A stretch of 64,000 nucleotides of DNA. Origin: Coturnix japonica. Taxonomy: Eukaryota; Chordata; Aves; Galliformes; Phasianidae. Both the position numbers and the translations under genes were made by a program. Location of the stretch: NCBI RefSeq assembly GCF_001577835.2, contig NC_029516.1:55902802-55966801 (forward strand), given 5' to 3'. Positions within the stretch are counted from its first letter, which is position 1, and each line of letters begins with the position of its first letter. The notes below the pieces were generated by a model. The model was not told the DNA's origin. It worked only from the letters and a program-made list of their open reading frames with translations, and ran no database searches. This document shows, piece after piece, positions 1-12,279 of the stretch.

Positions 1-43
1 AGGGAAAAATACTGAATTGTGGATCACTGTCTTGTCTTTTTAG

Positions 44-223
44 TGGCAGGTCGGTAATGGACAAAGTTCAACTGCCATTTCAACAGCAAGCAGCATAACT
101 TCTACTCCATCCAGCCCCACAGTCACTAGTGCTGCAGGATGTGATGGGAAGACATACGGTCCTCCTGTGATAGATTTGAGTTCTCCAGTGGGTAGTTCCT
201 ACAATCTACCATCTCTTCCTGAT
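44..223 (+). CDS. TRIM24: TRIM24 exon, Ser/Thr-rich linker
   Basis: The acceptor follows a T-rich tract ending TTTTTAG at 43, and the donor is GTGAGT at 224. It encodes VGNGQSS, a Ser/Thr-rich stretch, then IDLSSPVG and LPSLPD, which match the linker between coiled coil and PHD finger. A second in-frame acceptor (GGCAG at 45-49) would drop two residues. Confidence 0.9.
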
Positions 224-3200
224 GTGAGTGTACCATCCATACCAGTCTGTCACAGATTCTATTTTGAAGCATGCTTTAATGGTTTTGAAAAGTATAAATC
301 CTTTTTGTTTTGAAATTCTTCTGCTGGTTTATCAAAATGAGATAATTTCAGAAAGTGATGTGGGATTTCCTACATATTTTTGGCAGTATTCAGGCCTGTT
401 CTGGGAAACAGCTATTAAGAGTGCAAAGAAAAATAACATTCCATGTTGTAACAGTAATAGGGCTTGTTTATGTGCTTGCTTCATATTACATTCTTTACTG
501 CTATCCACTGGTCAATGAACTCATTATAACTCATTGAAAGTGCTATCTTAGGTGGTTGTTGTTGATGTAGTGGAGTCAAATTTTCCTTATAGTTCTTCTT
601 TTTGATACTTCTTTCCTTCATACTTGCTCTAACATGCATGTGAGCAGGTGTTGGAGGAGTATCTTAAGTTCTTTGTTTTTCTTCTGATTGGTCCTTATTT
701 GTCAGAGATTCTCATTAAAGATGGTGAACTTTATTTCCTTCTTTCAAGTAACTGCTGAGCCTATATTTGTAGTCTGAGCTTATAGAGAACTAAAATGTCA
801 CAATTTTCTAGCCATAACTTGCTGTTACTCCATTTCTCCCTCCTGTCTCTTAATCTCCACAATATGTTCTTCGATAAAAATCTAAGAGTCTTATTTTTAA
901 AGAGTACATTGATATCACAGTATCTGTGAGAGTAAAAAGATAAAGTGCACAACATGATCATAAAACTACAGAATCTGTGAGACATTACAGCACACTGCTT
1001 TTTTGCATGCCATTGTTATGAACTCTTCTGCTTGTATGTGATTAAGTTTATGCTATGAAGATGTGTTGCTGAAATCACTGCATGTATGCTGACCTAGCAG
1101 AGACTTCTGCATCCAACGCTGAGAAGTCTAGCATTTAAATAGAAATTTCAGCATTCAATGGAGTTGCTGCCTGTAGATTTGAGATGTGTCTGGATAGTTA
1201 AGAAAGCTGATACCAAAGTGACCTATTTTCTGATCAAGCATGATCTCATGTATTATTAAACGGAACAAAACAAACCAGCAGCAAACTAACATCTCAAAAT
1301 GTTATTTCTCTTTACCAAATCAGAATGTATAGCTTGTACAGAAAGCTAGACTGATAAATTTGCAGTTCTTAAAAGAAAGTTCCACTGTCTAGCCTGAGTC
1401 ATGAATAAATAAACGTTGACTTGTTTTGAGTGTGTTTTGAGTGAATATGTGTGCCCCCTACCCAGAAGATGTGTGAGGCAAATGGAGTTAAGTGTCTTTT
1501 GAGGTTCTTCCACTTCAGCATAAACTAATGATATGAAACACTGTCAGGGTTTGGTCATTTCTCTATTTAGAGAAAACCAGATGTTTTAAAGTAACCACTT
1601 TTAGGATGGCTCAGGTTAGGTGGTCTTCATTTTGGTCTTCATCTCCAAAACAAAAGTATGGCAGAGGCACTATATTTTTTGTTTTGTTGTTTTCCCCCAA
1701 CTCTTAGCTACTTTTCCTCTGTTAACCATCTTGTAGATTGACTGTTCAGGAAACATCACACTGGATACTGCTGCGAGGAAGGATGATGGCACTGCAGAGC
1801 AAAACCACCCAAAACCCCCTTCAAACAGAACTGTGCAGTCACCAAATTCATCAGTACCGTCACCAGGCATCTCAGGTAATTGGACTGTGATACAATTTTC
1901 TATTCATGTAGTGTAATGGTAGAACGTAACACGGCAATGTTAACATTGATATCAGAACGAGTTACTTGTATTTTATATCCACAATAAGAAATATTAAAAT
2001 AAAGGCAAATAGTTAGAAAGCTTAGTATGAGGTAAAGCTGAGACTGCTTTAGTGCTGTGAACAAAGTTAAGTCAACAAACCTTAAAAACATGGAGTAAAA
2101 ACTTAGTAGACACAAGAAAACTGCAAATGCAAGTTTATCTGTGGAAAACTGTCCTGTTCAGGTATACTAGATAGCATCCTAGAAGCTTTAGTAGGAGGGA
2201 AGAATTCGGTAAAGCAAGATAGGATGTAACATGAATGTAATGTAATGTATGTAACATGAATGTAATGCAATGAATGTAACAGAAGATAATGGCTGCAACT
2301 GGTCACTTGCAAATCTCAGTTTGGACATTAGAAAATCTTCTTCACTGGGAGAGTAGTGTAGCACTGACAGAAGTTGACCAGAACGATTATTGTTATGTGT
2401 AGCTAAATGTGGTAGAATTGAAGGACACATGGGATTCCTGGCACCATACCTGGTGGAATCAGTGGATGCTCCTTATTCTTACACTATGGGCCATTTCCTG
2501 ATTTGGCCTGTAGTGAGGCTCTGTGAGCATGAATTCCCAGTATGTTCTTACTTGATGTTCATGCACTTGGACAGATTAGCTCAGAAAAGAGGACGGTGCA
2601 TACAGATGCTCTCGTAAACAGGGACAGCGCAAACAGCCTGATTCTTTTTTCTCAGGAAAATTACCCTTCACAAATTTTCTGCTGTCTGACCCTTAGACCC
2701 TTTGTTGGGATCTCACATCTACACCCTGTCCTGAGGCCTCATTTTTCTGACCAGCTAATATGGCTTGAAGTTTTATAGTAAATTACACAATTAGAAACTA
2801 GAAATAGAATTTAATAAGGTAAGACAAAACAAACTGCAGTGATCAAGTGCAGGCATCAACCAGGAAAAGGTACTAAATCATCACCCTGCTTACATGCCAA
2901 AAATAGTTCTTTCCTTTACTCTATTATTCTTTTCTTGTTCTCTTATGGTTTTGTACTAGATGAGGTATTGATTAAATAAATAACAAGGCAAGAGAAATTT
3001 GCCAAAGACCTACATACTTCTCCAAATAATGGATCAGACTTGGCATAGATGTGTATTACATTCTAATCTGCTTCTTCTATCCTAGGAGGTGTCAGTGTAA
3101 CAAACATACACCCTCCAATACGTTCACCCAGTGCCTCCAGTGTTGGGAGCAGAGAGAGGTAAGGAAGGAGTGGGAGTGGAAGAACATATGACTTCCACAT

Positions 3201-6200
3201 CCATAGAACATGCCTCAGACTCTTTTATTGTTAGTGCAGAGAGATGTTAATGTACTCAAGCTTCTCTCTTAACAGAACAGATATGACAGTTATTACAGTA
3301 CTTAGTGCAGTCTGAAAGTATGAAGGCTGCTCTGAAAGTAAGATCTCTTACGTTATTAAGTAGGCCCAATATGTCAGAGGCAGATGTTGGTGATATGGCA
3401 ACATTGGTTGAACCTTCCGACTATATTCCATTGTGTTTTGTTGCTGTGTGGCAGACAGCAGCAGAGGGGCACTCTGACAGAATGGCATCTGACATGGAAG
3501 TGCATATGAAGCAAAGGTGTGTCACTGAATTCCTCCATGTTGGAAAAAATGGCACCCAGTGACATTCATTGATGCTTGTTGAACATATACAGAGATCAAA
3601 CAGTAAATATGAGTACAGTGAGGCGTTTGGTGATGTGTTCCACAGTTTTGTAGCTGAGAATTTGCTCTTATCATAGAGTGTTACTTTGCTCTTTGTATCT
3701 ATTATAGTTTTCATGGAAATAAATAGGAGGCATCACATTCAGAGTAATCTACTTAATTTCATTTGTAATGTTTTGGTAGCACATCTAAAAACGTATTAAC
3801 ACTGTGAATGATATATAGATTGATAGTATTAAAAGAATACCAGGTGTGAATTGTGTTTTAAATTCAAAAAATCAGCTTAAGGAGCCAGTTGTGTACTAGA
3901 AGTTCCTTATAGAATTATAAATGAGTTGAGATTTAAGGAACTGATGTTGCAAAGGAATTATTAAGAATTTTCTGGCACTAAACAGTTAAATGAGCAATAG
4001 ATATCTACTCAGAGTCTGGAAAAAGATGTTTTTTATCTCTTAGTGATGGAATATAAATGAACAAATAGATTTAGATAGTGTTGTTTGAAGACACCAGATC
4101 CATTAACATGTTCCAGTAAATTAGAGAATACATCTGACATGAGATTAATTTTTCATGCGGAGAGGAATCAGATGACATTGATCCTGCTTGAACTGAAAAT
4201 GAAATTGCTTTTGTTAAAATACAATATATTTTGCTCTACCCTTTTACATAGCAAATATTTTTAAGGACTCAAGACATACAAATTTGAGAGCTATTTAAAT
4301 GCTTTTCAGAAAAGTCTTATTACTTGCTTTAAAAATATGTTTCAATCTGCTGTTATTTGAATTTGTTTGTTAGATATAGAATTATTATATAATAAATCAA
4401 CAAGCTGGTATTTTTTAACTTGATTATCCATTCTCTTTCTATTATGACTAAACACATGAATGAAAACAGAATTCAGTTCTAAGAGTAGGGTCTTCATTTT
4501 TCTAAAGCTGTGAGGTAATAAGAAATTCTTCCAGGCATATGTAAATGTATGTGCTTTATCTCGCTTATTTGCTTCTGTGCTTTACAATGATGAGTTCAGC
4601 TCTGGAGAAACACTGCCCTTCCCCCAAGATAGAACTGCATCTCCTCTAAGGTTGGATGATGTTCAGTGAAAGTGCTTTCATGACTGACCTAAAAGAAACA
4701 GAGATCATTTGCAAACCTTTTACTAACAGAAAGTAAAGTTAGAAGTAATTCTTTAGTTTTGAAACCAAGCTATTACAAGTTTTCTGTTTTTGTAATGCAA
4801 TTTTAAAACACACTAAAAACAATAAACTTGGATGTTGTATTCTATAAAAGTAGTACTGCGGTGCTGGTGGCTCAAAGAAGCAGAACGGGTTAGCATTCAG
4901 AAGTCTCAGAAAGCATCAGTGTACAATAGGTGTTCAGCTTTGACTTTATATTTCCATTTTTTGCCTTTTTCTGTCATTTACAGTTCTAGCTCTTCCAGTC
5001 GGCCGCCAGGAGCTGATTCTACACACAAAGTCCCAGTTGTTATGTTGGAGCCTATCAGAATTAAACAGGAGTCAAGTACACCAAATGAGAACTTTGATTT
5101 CCCAATTGTTATTGTGAAGCAAGAAGCAGAGGAGGAACCCCGGCCTCGGAATGTAATAAAAATCTCCTTTCCCTTTAAAGGGTGATTTGTATTTGTGGGG
5201 AATCAAATAATTTATGAATGTGCTCTTGGGGACTTCTTTTCAGAGAAGAACTGAAAAGCGGAAGGTAGTGACATAAAATGAAGAAGTGAAATGTGCCATC
5301 AGAATGTTTCTTCTACATGTTCAGTTAGCTGGTGCACTCAGATTGTTATCTGTTGAAAACCTGGGAAAGCAGGAAATAACTTACAAATACAAACATCACA
5401 TTTTCATGTGGTGCTAAGAAGTTTTTCTAATCACAGTGTAGGTTATATAAGGTTGCTAAACTTTGGGGTGTTAAAAGTTTTGTTTTATTTTTAGTTTTAT
5501 TACTAGAGTGATATTTAAAATACCAGAAATGCCTCTCATAGATAATTTATTGTGGTTATGTTCTTGATGTTATAGAACAATAGTAATTTTTGCATACATG
5601 TTATGTGTTGTATGGCTGCCTGCATATGAGTGTGTTATTCTTGTCAGTTTAGTCATTGCTGGGGACACCTGAATCCAGATAAGTCGTGTAATCAAATTTC
5701 CCTTGTTTCTTCTTACAGACCAGCTTTTCAAGAAGCATACTTACTTCACTGTTGTTAGATGGTAATCATAGCTCAAATTCTGATGAAGCTGTTTTGAGAA
5801 CAGATGCCCCAGACAGCACAGATGATCAGCCAAGGATACTGCAGGAAAATACAACCAGTGCCAAGATGGGATGGATTGGCCCATCACACACTGGAGAGGG
5901 AAGAAAAGAAGATGATCCCAATGAAGACTGGTGTGCAGTATGTCAAAATGGTGGGGAGCTCCTTTGCTGCGAGAAATGTCCCAAAGTATTCCATCTTTCT
6001 TGTCATGTCCCTTCGTTGATGAGCTTTCCAAGGTAATTAAGATCCATTTAATTTCAACTAAACTTGCATTAAGAGATGTGAGTTCTGCATTGTGAAACCC
6101 CATTGAAGAAGTTTGAGCCTCAAAGGAATCTCTGTCATCTTTGAAGTCTTGAAGTCTCCAGCTTTATTAATTGGTGAAAACTAGAAATTGCATTGAAACT

Positions 6201-9200
6201 TAAACTTAATTGCAGCAGCAAATCTATAATAAAACTTTTTATTAGTTTAGCAATCACATCTAGGGTATCCATTGTTATTAGCTGTGGTCATAAAAGTGGG
6301 CCATGGAATTACTGGTCTATCATAGTATCCTTTAAGGGCAAAAGAAAAGGTTTACTTTAAGTATTTTATTAATATTAAATAAAAGTCTAAGCTAATGTTG
6401 TGTTAAATATATAATTTACTGTAATGCTAAATATGGCTACAATCCAAGCATGGGATGTAGTGCCTGACATCTTCTACTAACACTGCATTCTGTGTTGAAA
6501 TAAGCAGTAGGCTTTCTTGAGTGGATGATAGAAAACAACTACTTGGCTCCTTAAGTTTCAAAATTCAGTCTTACATGGGATGTCAATATAAACATTACTG
6601 TCGTTTGCTTCTTGAGTTTGTGTCTTTGATAGGATAAATAGCATTTTGCAATGTTAAAGCTTGGAAAAACCATGCAATAAGCTTATTAGTATTAAAGGAC
6701 AGAACATCTGTCATAACATGCTCATTGTTTAATGCTTTTATGTAAATATTGGGTTTTCTTCTTAAATATTAGCACAATGTGCTGGGATAAGACATTTGGA
6801 TAACAAGTTAGATTTATATGCTGATCATCTCTGGTTATGTGCTACTCTAAACGAGCATATTTCTGCAAGCATATCTTTTCAATGTCTCTAAAACTGGCAC
6901 ATAAAGATGTTTATTTTACCTTGTGAAACTTCAAATTATAGGGTTTTTTCTTTAAATAAAATGATGTTATATTGCTTTGTGCCGTAAACAAAACTCGGCA
7001 AAGTCACAGTATGAACTTAAGCTAATAACATTTGTGCCTCTCTGAAAGGTAGAAGAAAATCTGTAAGGATATAGGTAGATAACTATATATACACAAGACT
7101 TGGCTTCTATTAAAATAAAAGCTTCAGAAATAAATCTTTATAAGTTTTCATTTTCACTGGATTGTTCAATGGAAACTGGGATGATGATGTCCAGGGCACA
7201 ATGGAGCCAAAAACAACTTTTCTGAGAAGCATTCAGTTTTGTAAAGGTGCATATTAATACAAGTGCACTATGTTCCTGGACTTCAGAACCATAGTTAGCT
7301 TAAATTTCCTCCTGGCTTCAGATGTATCACGTTTTTGTTCTCATCTTCATGGTTTTTGTTTTTTGGGTTTGTTTTTTTTTTTTTGCTGCTGCTGCAATGG
7401 GCTTGTTCACAAACGTTGGTCTCTAAGCATTAGTTCCTTCGAGCACACACAAAAGAATCCTTTATTATTACGTCAGTGGTCTCAATGACTTCTTTTGTGA
7501 TTGCTTTTTGTTATTACTTCAGGTAGATAGAACACTTTCTCCTGTAGACTCACAAAGTCACTTCATCTTATCTTTCCTTCACTGTAGCCCATTATACTTT
7601 CCCTTACTCTTAGATATTTGAATGTGCCTTTCCTCCATCTTCTGCCTTTCCTGTACTGTGAGATCTTTAGGTCATGACTTTTATCTATTTTTGTCTGTCC
7701 GTGCAGAGATGTCAGTATCATGTAAATAGCTCGTTAAGCTGAACTGTTTGAAAGTATTCTTTTTGAGAGGAGACACCCATTATTCATTACCATATGTTAA
7801 AACTAGCAGAGGATGGAAATCTTTGAATTACACTAAGTGAGAACCAGTAAGACAGGCTTGGTTTTTTTAAACTTTGCAAGTCTTCGGTTTTACTATCAAA
7901 ATGCACTGAAAGCTGCTGCAGAATCTTTCATTTGCTAAGATCTTATTATAAGATATCTCTGAGTAAATGCATGCAGTTGGTTCTCATAAGCAGTTACTGC
8001 TGAATTATGTCTACAGTGTGAAGTACAACTCAGCCCTCTTGTGGTTATATGTAGGGGTGCAAGTTCACCAGACGTCTTTACTGTTTATTCATAGCTTTTC
8101 CAAAACTTACAGAGGTTCACAAATTGAATGAGAGTTGTTGAATGTAGTCAGCTTCCAGAACTAGTTCGGTCTTCTGCTTCTTCAACAGCACAAAAAGTCT
8201 TGTCCAGAGTTATCTGTATAGAGCAGGAGTATCTTGCAATCAAGCTTATAAAGAGAAAATACAGTTTCTCCTATATAACTTCAGTACTTTTCCTTCTCCT
8301 GGACCAATGTCTGCAAATGAATCCTTCATTCTCTCTGTAGTTAGGAAGCAGACCTCTTAATAATGTTTCGATTGAATTCTGTGAGGTCAAGTGAAAAGTT
8401 ATAACACAAACAAAAGTAGTCACTGTCAGTCTGTTATGACAAGCCATTTTCCTACTATGACACCACTAATAATACCAATGCCATTAAAAGAAAAGAAAGT
8501 TCTAAGGAAGCATTTTTGCCAGCACTGCCTGTCTCTGCTTTTTGTAGTTCTAAGTAGGAAATAAACAAAAGCAACAAAACAAGGCACAATGCAGAAAAAA
8601 TACCATCCCATACACAAAAAACTTCTCCAGAAGTACATAGAAAGTCAAGAATGTGTTTCTTCACCGTGGTTAATGCATCTGTCTGTCTTGTTTAGTGGAG
8701 AGTGGATTTGTACATTCTGTCGGGATTTGTCCAAGCCAGAAGTTGAATATGATTGTGATAAACCAACTCACAACCCTGAAAAAAGAAAACTGGAAGATAC
8801 TGTGGGCTTGGCACCAATAGACCGTAGGGTAAGGATGAGTCCTGTTGTTTCTTTTACTGAGAAATGTATGCATTAAAAAAGAAAAGGAAAGAAAAAAAAA
8901 AAAGGATAGTAAAATGGAGAAATAACTATTTCAGTAGGCTCTGAGATCTTAACAGCCTTCATGTAAACAAGCTGAGCAACACATTCTGAAAGTCTGAGAA
9001 GTGGTTGTTTTTTCCTGCTCTGAACGGGGACTGTATTCTAGGAATTGCCAAGCACTGTTTCTAACATTGACCTCATACACAATGACCTTTTTCTTCCTTT
9101 GTACTTTCCAGATTCAGTATAGATTGACTTTATTTACTACACTTGGGGGCACAGTCTACATGTAGGGCCATTATTTGTATTTGACGCATTGTAAAAGGGA

Positions 9201-12200
9201 ATAACTAACTGTGTTTGTATTTGGCTTTAAATATAAATTATAATTCCTGTAAATATTCCAGTGGAGGATCATCAAGAATAGAATCAGAAAAACTATTTTC
9301 TGAATCTCTTTCAAGGTTCAAGATTCCATTTAATATGCTCAGGTACACACAGAACAGAGATTTCTCCCCACCACTAACAAAAAGCACAGTGGGCTATACA
9401 CCAATTAGGAAAGCTATTACTGATTTCTCTGAATGTTTATAATAAACTAACAGCCACATATGCTGCTATACAGCACATTTTTATTTTTTATATACCACAC
9501 ATTTTTATCCCACATAATGTTTGTTGGACTTGGCAAACGCTAAACAACACTATTAGTAACTATATGAGGTTTGTAACATGTATTTGAGTGTTAATAAAAA
9601 TATAGTGTATCAACTGCAGAGAATGTATGCTGTAGACCATTAGTTATGGTAAGCTTGTTTCCAAATACAGTTTCTGTGCTCAGTTTTCTGCTGAGAAATT
9701 GGAGGAGTACTGAGAAAGTACTGAACATCTGCTTGATGTTTTATATAGATCATTATTTTAGAATAGATTGTGTAGTTTTTTATTTGTGTATTATCTATCT
9801 TTTTTTCTTGACACAGAAGTGTGAAAGATTGCTGCTATACCTCTATTGTCATGAAATGAGTCTTGCTTTTCAAGATCCAGTTCCACCTACAGTATGTACT
9901 TCACTTCTTTCCATTTTCTATTAATCAGTAGCATAATTGGCATGGTCCTAATGGCATTGTTATGCTCATTATCAGAAGTCAAGTTTTGTGGACATCGAGT
10001 GTATTGAATGTATTTAATTTTATTAAAACTGTCTGAAGGGCAATTGAACAGTTCTGGCACAGGCTGACCAGAGAAGCTGTGGATGCCCCATCTGTGGAGT
10101 TGTTCAAGGCCAGGTTCGATGTGGCCCTGGGCAGCTTAAACTGGTGCCTGGTTTAGGGGTTGGTAACTGCCCACAGCAGCAGGTTGGATGATCTTAGAGT
10201 TCCCTTTTCAGCCCAGGCCATTCTAAGATTCTATGGAAGATGAAGCACTGGGTGGGAAGGAAGTTATGTGCAGAATTTCCCAAGAGCTGAATTTGAGAAA
10301 TACTTCAAAAATAGACACAGAAAGTAAATTTAACACTGTCCGAGTGTTGTCACTAAAAAATGAACTGGGAGACATATTTATTTCTAAAAAAAAATACCCA
10401 GTTTTGAAGACTGGAGTCCTGCTTAGTACAACCATGAAACAGAATTTTGTATTATTAGGTGCAAGTTTATGAATTTAAAATGCTAAAAACAACTCGAGTT
10501 CATCAGGCAGTGGAAGAAAAAAGCAATCTGTAGTCCAAGGATGTACAGAAGTGCTCCTAGTGTAGTCCAGTGAACAGTGCCTCTATGTCCCTTGAAACAT
10601 GTCAGTGGAAAAAGATTTCATCAATAAGTAATAATGCCCCTATGCATCCTTCTTATTCCATTTGAGTAAGAAAGTACATCTGAAATGCCAAAATAATTGA
10701 TCTCTGTAGTTTACCACCATTTCTAAGGATATATTTCATCTCTGAACGTCACTTTAAGCAATACATTTACTGCATCTGAATGGGTTGCCAGAGTTGTTAT
10801 ATGGCAGTCTTGAGGGTGAGACTTAATAGATGGTTCACCTGATGTACAATGTCAGCATCATTTACTTTATTCCATGTAGTAAATGCAGTTGGCTTTATTA
10901 GTTATTTTGCTTTTCTTTTAAAGGAGGTGTTTGGAGAGGTGTATGTATTTTAGCCAGTAAAACTAGCGTGCATCACTGTTACTCCAGTAACCCTATTTGT
11001 AAAAGGTACAGTTTTTAGATGTTAGAGTTGTATTTCAAAAGGTGAGGCTAAATTTTCCCCTCTCCCTCAGATTTAAAGGTCTGAAAAACAACATGCAATG
11101 AACGTGACTGCATGTGGTAACATTTTTCATCTTTGTTTAGGTTCCCGATTACTACAAAATAATCAAAAAGCCTATGGACTTGTCAACCATCAAGAAGAGA
11201 CTCCAAGTGACTGATTCATTCTACACAAAGCCAGAAGATTTTGTGGCTGACTTCAGACTGATTTTCCAAAACTGTGCTGAATTTAATGAGGTTAGAGAAG
11301 TAGACACTTCATCTGTTCTTGTAGGCTTAAATACTTTCAGAAGAACTAAGTGGGGGTAGAGTTTACTTATTTAATTAGACTTACATTGATGATAAGAGCC
11401 CAGTGAAAACGTAGATCACCTTTGAGAGTACATCAATATTAGATGAGTATGCAATTGAGATCCTTCTATTGAAGGGAGGAGAGCTGTAACAAACATGCAA
11501 ACCGAAATAGCAGGGAAACAGGTAGGGAGAAGAATGGCTGTTCATCATATATGTTAATGGTGAACATTTGATTGAAAACTTGGTTTAATCCTCATTGTAT
11601 TATATCTCAAATTCAGTGGAGTTTTCTTTCTGAAGTCTTACCCTTATTTGTGCTAGGAACTGAGTGGGCAAAAAGGGAGAGAATTGACAATGGAAATTAG
11701 ATTTCTCTAAGTGTCTTCAGTTGGATTCTCCTTCGGGTCAGTCACTGGGAATACTTAATGCTATGGTGACACCCACTTCAGGAAACAGGTCAGCCATGGT
11801 GTGCATAAATGATTTCAGGGCTGCCTGGTCTTCTGAGATGTAGTCATTGTCCATGGTAGTAATATTTTTGCCATAATTAGAGGTAGGTCTGCATCCCAGA
11901 AAAATGTCAGCATTTCATGCAGTTGTTCTCTTAGCAGCCTTGAGATGTACTTATATATATTCTTAATGCTATTTGATTTTTGTAGCTTGTAAGAGCACCC
12001 GAAGGATATAATGTGTTTTAAGTATGAAGCTATTTCATGATGAACTGATGTTGTTAATTCACCCAACAGCCTGATTCAGAAGTGGCTGACGCTGGCATGA
12101 AACTTGAAGCGTACTTTGAAGAACTACTGAAGAGCCTTTATCCTGGGAGGAAGTTCCCTGTACAATCTAACTGCCAGAGTGAAAAAGATAATCCAGAACT

Positions 12201-12279
12201 TAGTGATGACTCAGATGATGACATCGTACAGCCTCGGAAAAAACGCCTCAAAGGAGAAGACCGACAGTTGCTTAAATGA
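44..12279 (+). CDS. TRIM24: TRIM24 (TIF1-alpha), 3' part: nine coding exons
   Basis: Transcription intermediary factor 1-alpha is a nuclear chromatin reader and E3 ligase that binds unmodified H3K4 with its PHD finger, acetyl-lysine with its bromodomain, and liganded nuclear receptors through an LxxLL box. The amino-terminal RING, B-box and coiled-coil exons lie outside the window to the left. Exons seen are 44-223, 1737-1875, 3086-3158, 4984-5152, 5719-6032, 8696-8828, 9817-9891, 11141-11290 and 12070-12279. All are flanked by AG and GT and all splice phases agree, giving one open frame to TGA at 12277-12279. The order of motifs is the one known for TIF1 proteins, and the residue match to mammalian TRIM24 is far stronger than I would expect for TRIM28 or TRIM33. 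The neighbouring SVOPL converges on it. The identification is secure; the first exon start has a 6-nt alternative at 50. Confidence 0.96.
1737..1875 (+). CDS. TRIM24: TRIM24 exon, linker
   Basis: The acceptor is TTGTAG at 1736 and the donor GTAATT at 1876. It starts in phase 0 and ends in phase 1. It encodes IDCSGN and, near the end, [15 protein letters not shown], the most recognisable part of the TRIM24 linker. Confidence 0.93.
2224..2280. repeat. 25-bp tandem repeat, about 2.3 copies
   Basis: Units at 2224-2248 and 2249-2273 share ATGTAACATGAATGTAATG, and a partial third begins at 2274. It is a small intronic minisatellite in TRIM24. Confidence 0.75.
3086..3158 (+). CDS. TRIM24: TRIM24 exon, short linker exon
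   Basis: The acceptor is CCTAG at 3085 and the donor GTAAGG at 3159. It encodes [20 protein letters not shown] and the following GSRE. The phase fits the exons on either side. Confidence 0.92.
3332..3742 (+). mobile_element. Mariner relic, copy 1 (internally deleted, Galluhop-like)
   Basis: It lies in a TRIM24 intron. The ends are inverted: CTGAAAGTAA on the left, and on the right AAATAAATAGGAGGCAT followed by TTCAG. The inside has a remnant reading [15 protein letters not shown] (3497-3541), which resembles the start of the helix-turn-helix of mariner transposases abundant in bird genomes. That frame stops soon after and most of the transposase is missing, so the copy is non-autonomous. It aligns along most of its length with the copy at 50903-51601. 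The family name is from memory; the structure is seen. Confidence 0.75.
4984..5152 (+). CDS. TRIM24: TRIM24 exon with HP1-box-like and SUMO motifs
   Basis: The exon encodes a PVVML pentapeptide (5033-5047) that fits the PxVxL HP1-binding consensus. It also has two psi-K-x-E sumoylation consensus sites, IKQE (5060-5071) and VKQE (5114-5125). Both sites are known features of mammalian TRIM24. The donor is GTAATA at 5153. Confidence 0.94.
5719..6032 (+). CDS. TRIM24: TRIM24 exon with LxxLL box and first part of the PHD finger
   Basis: After the acceptor CTTACAG the exon encodes LTSLL (5740-5754), the nuclear receptor interaction box. An acidic spacer ending [10 protein letters not shown] follows. 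The PHD finger starts at 5932, with zinc ligands in CAVC, CCEKC and HLSC. The exon ends in phase 2 at GTAATT. Confidence 0.96.
8696..8828 (+). CDS. TRIM24: TRIM24 exon completing the PHD finger
   Basis: It encodes [20 protein letters not shown], which supplies the last CxxC pair of the C4HC3 finger, then the linker to the bromodomain ending APIDRR. The acceptor TTTAG and donor GTAAGG fit the phase. Confidence 0.96.
9817..9891 (+). CDS. TRIM24: TRIM24 exon, start of bromodomain
   Basis: Twenty-five codons encode [20 protein letters not shown] and PVPPT, the first bromodomain helix and the start of the ZA loop. Acceptor ACACAG, donor GTATGT. Confidence 0.96.
10048..10236 (+). mobile_element. 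CR1 LINE 3' fragment
   Basis: The fragment has the typical CR1 3' region: a gene-fragment-like stretch on a GCCAGGTT...GATGGGGCCCTGGGCAGC-like theme, then GGTTGGATGATCTT, ending in ATTCTAAGATTCTATGG. It lies in the TRIM24 bromodomain intron in the sense direction and is 5'-truncated. Confidence 0.85.
11141..11290 (+). CDS. TRIM24: TRIM24 exon, bromodomain core
   Basis: Fifty codons include [20 protein letters not shown] and [17 protein letters not shown]. The Asn at 11285-11287 occupies the conserved acetyl-lysine-binding position. Acceptor TTTAG, donor GTTAGA. Confidence 0.97.
12070..12279 (+). CDS. TRIM24: TRIM24 terminal coding exon
   Basis: It encodes the last bromodomain helix ([20 protein letters not shown]), then an acidic SDDSDDD cluster and a basic PRKKRLK stretch that is probably nuclear localisation signal. 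It ends DRQLLK before TGA, as in mammals. Confidence 0.96.
   Translation, partial: PDSEVADAGMKLEAYFEELLKSLYPGRKFPVQSNCQSEKDNPELSDDSDDDIVQPRKKRLKGEDRQLLK

Noticed and set aside
5741-6103. Minus-strand 120-codon frame over the TRIM24 PHD exon
   Set aside because: It is the antisense shadow of a conserved exon.
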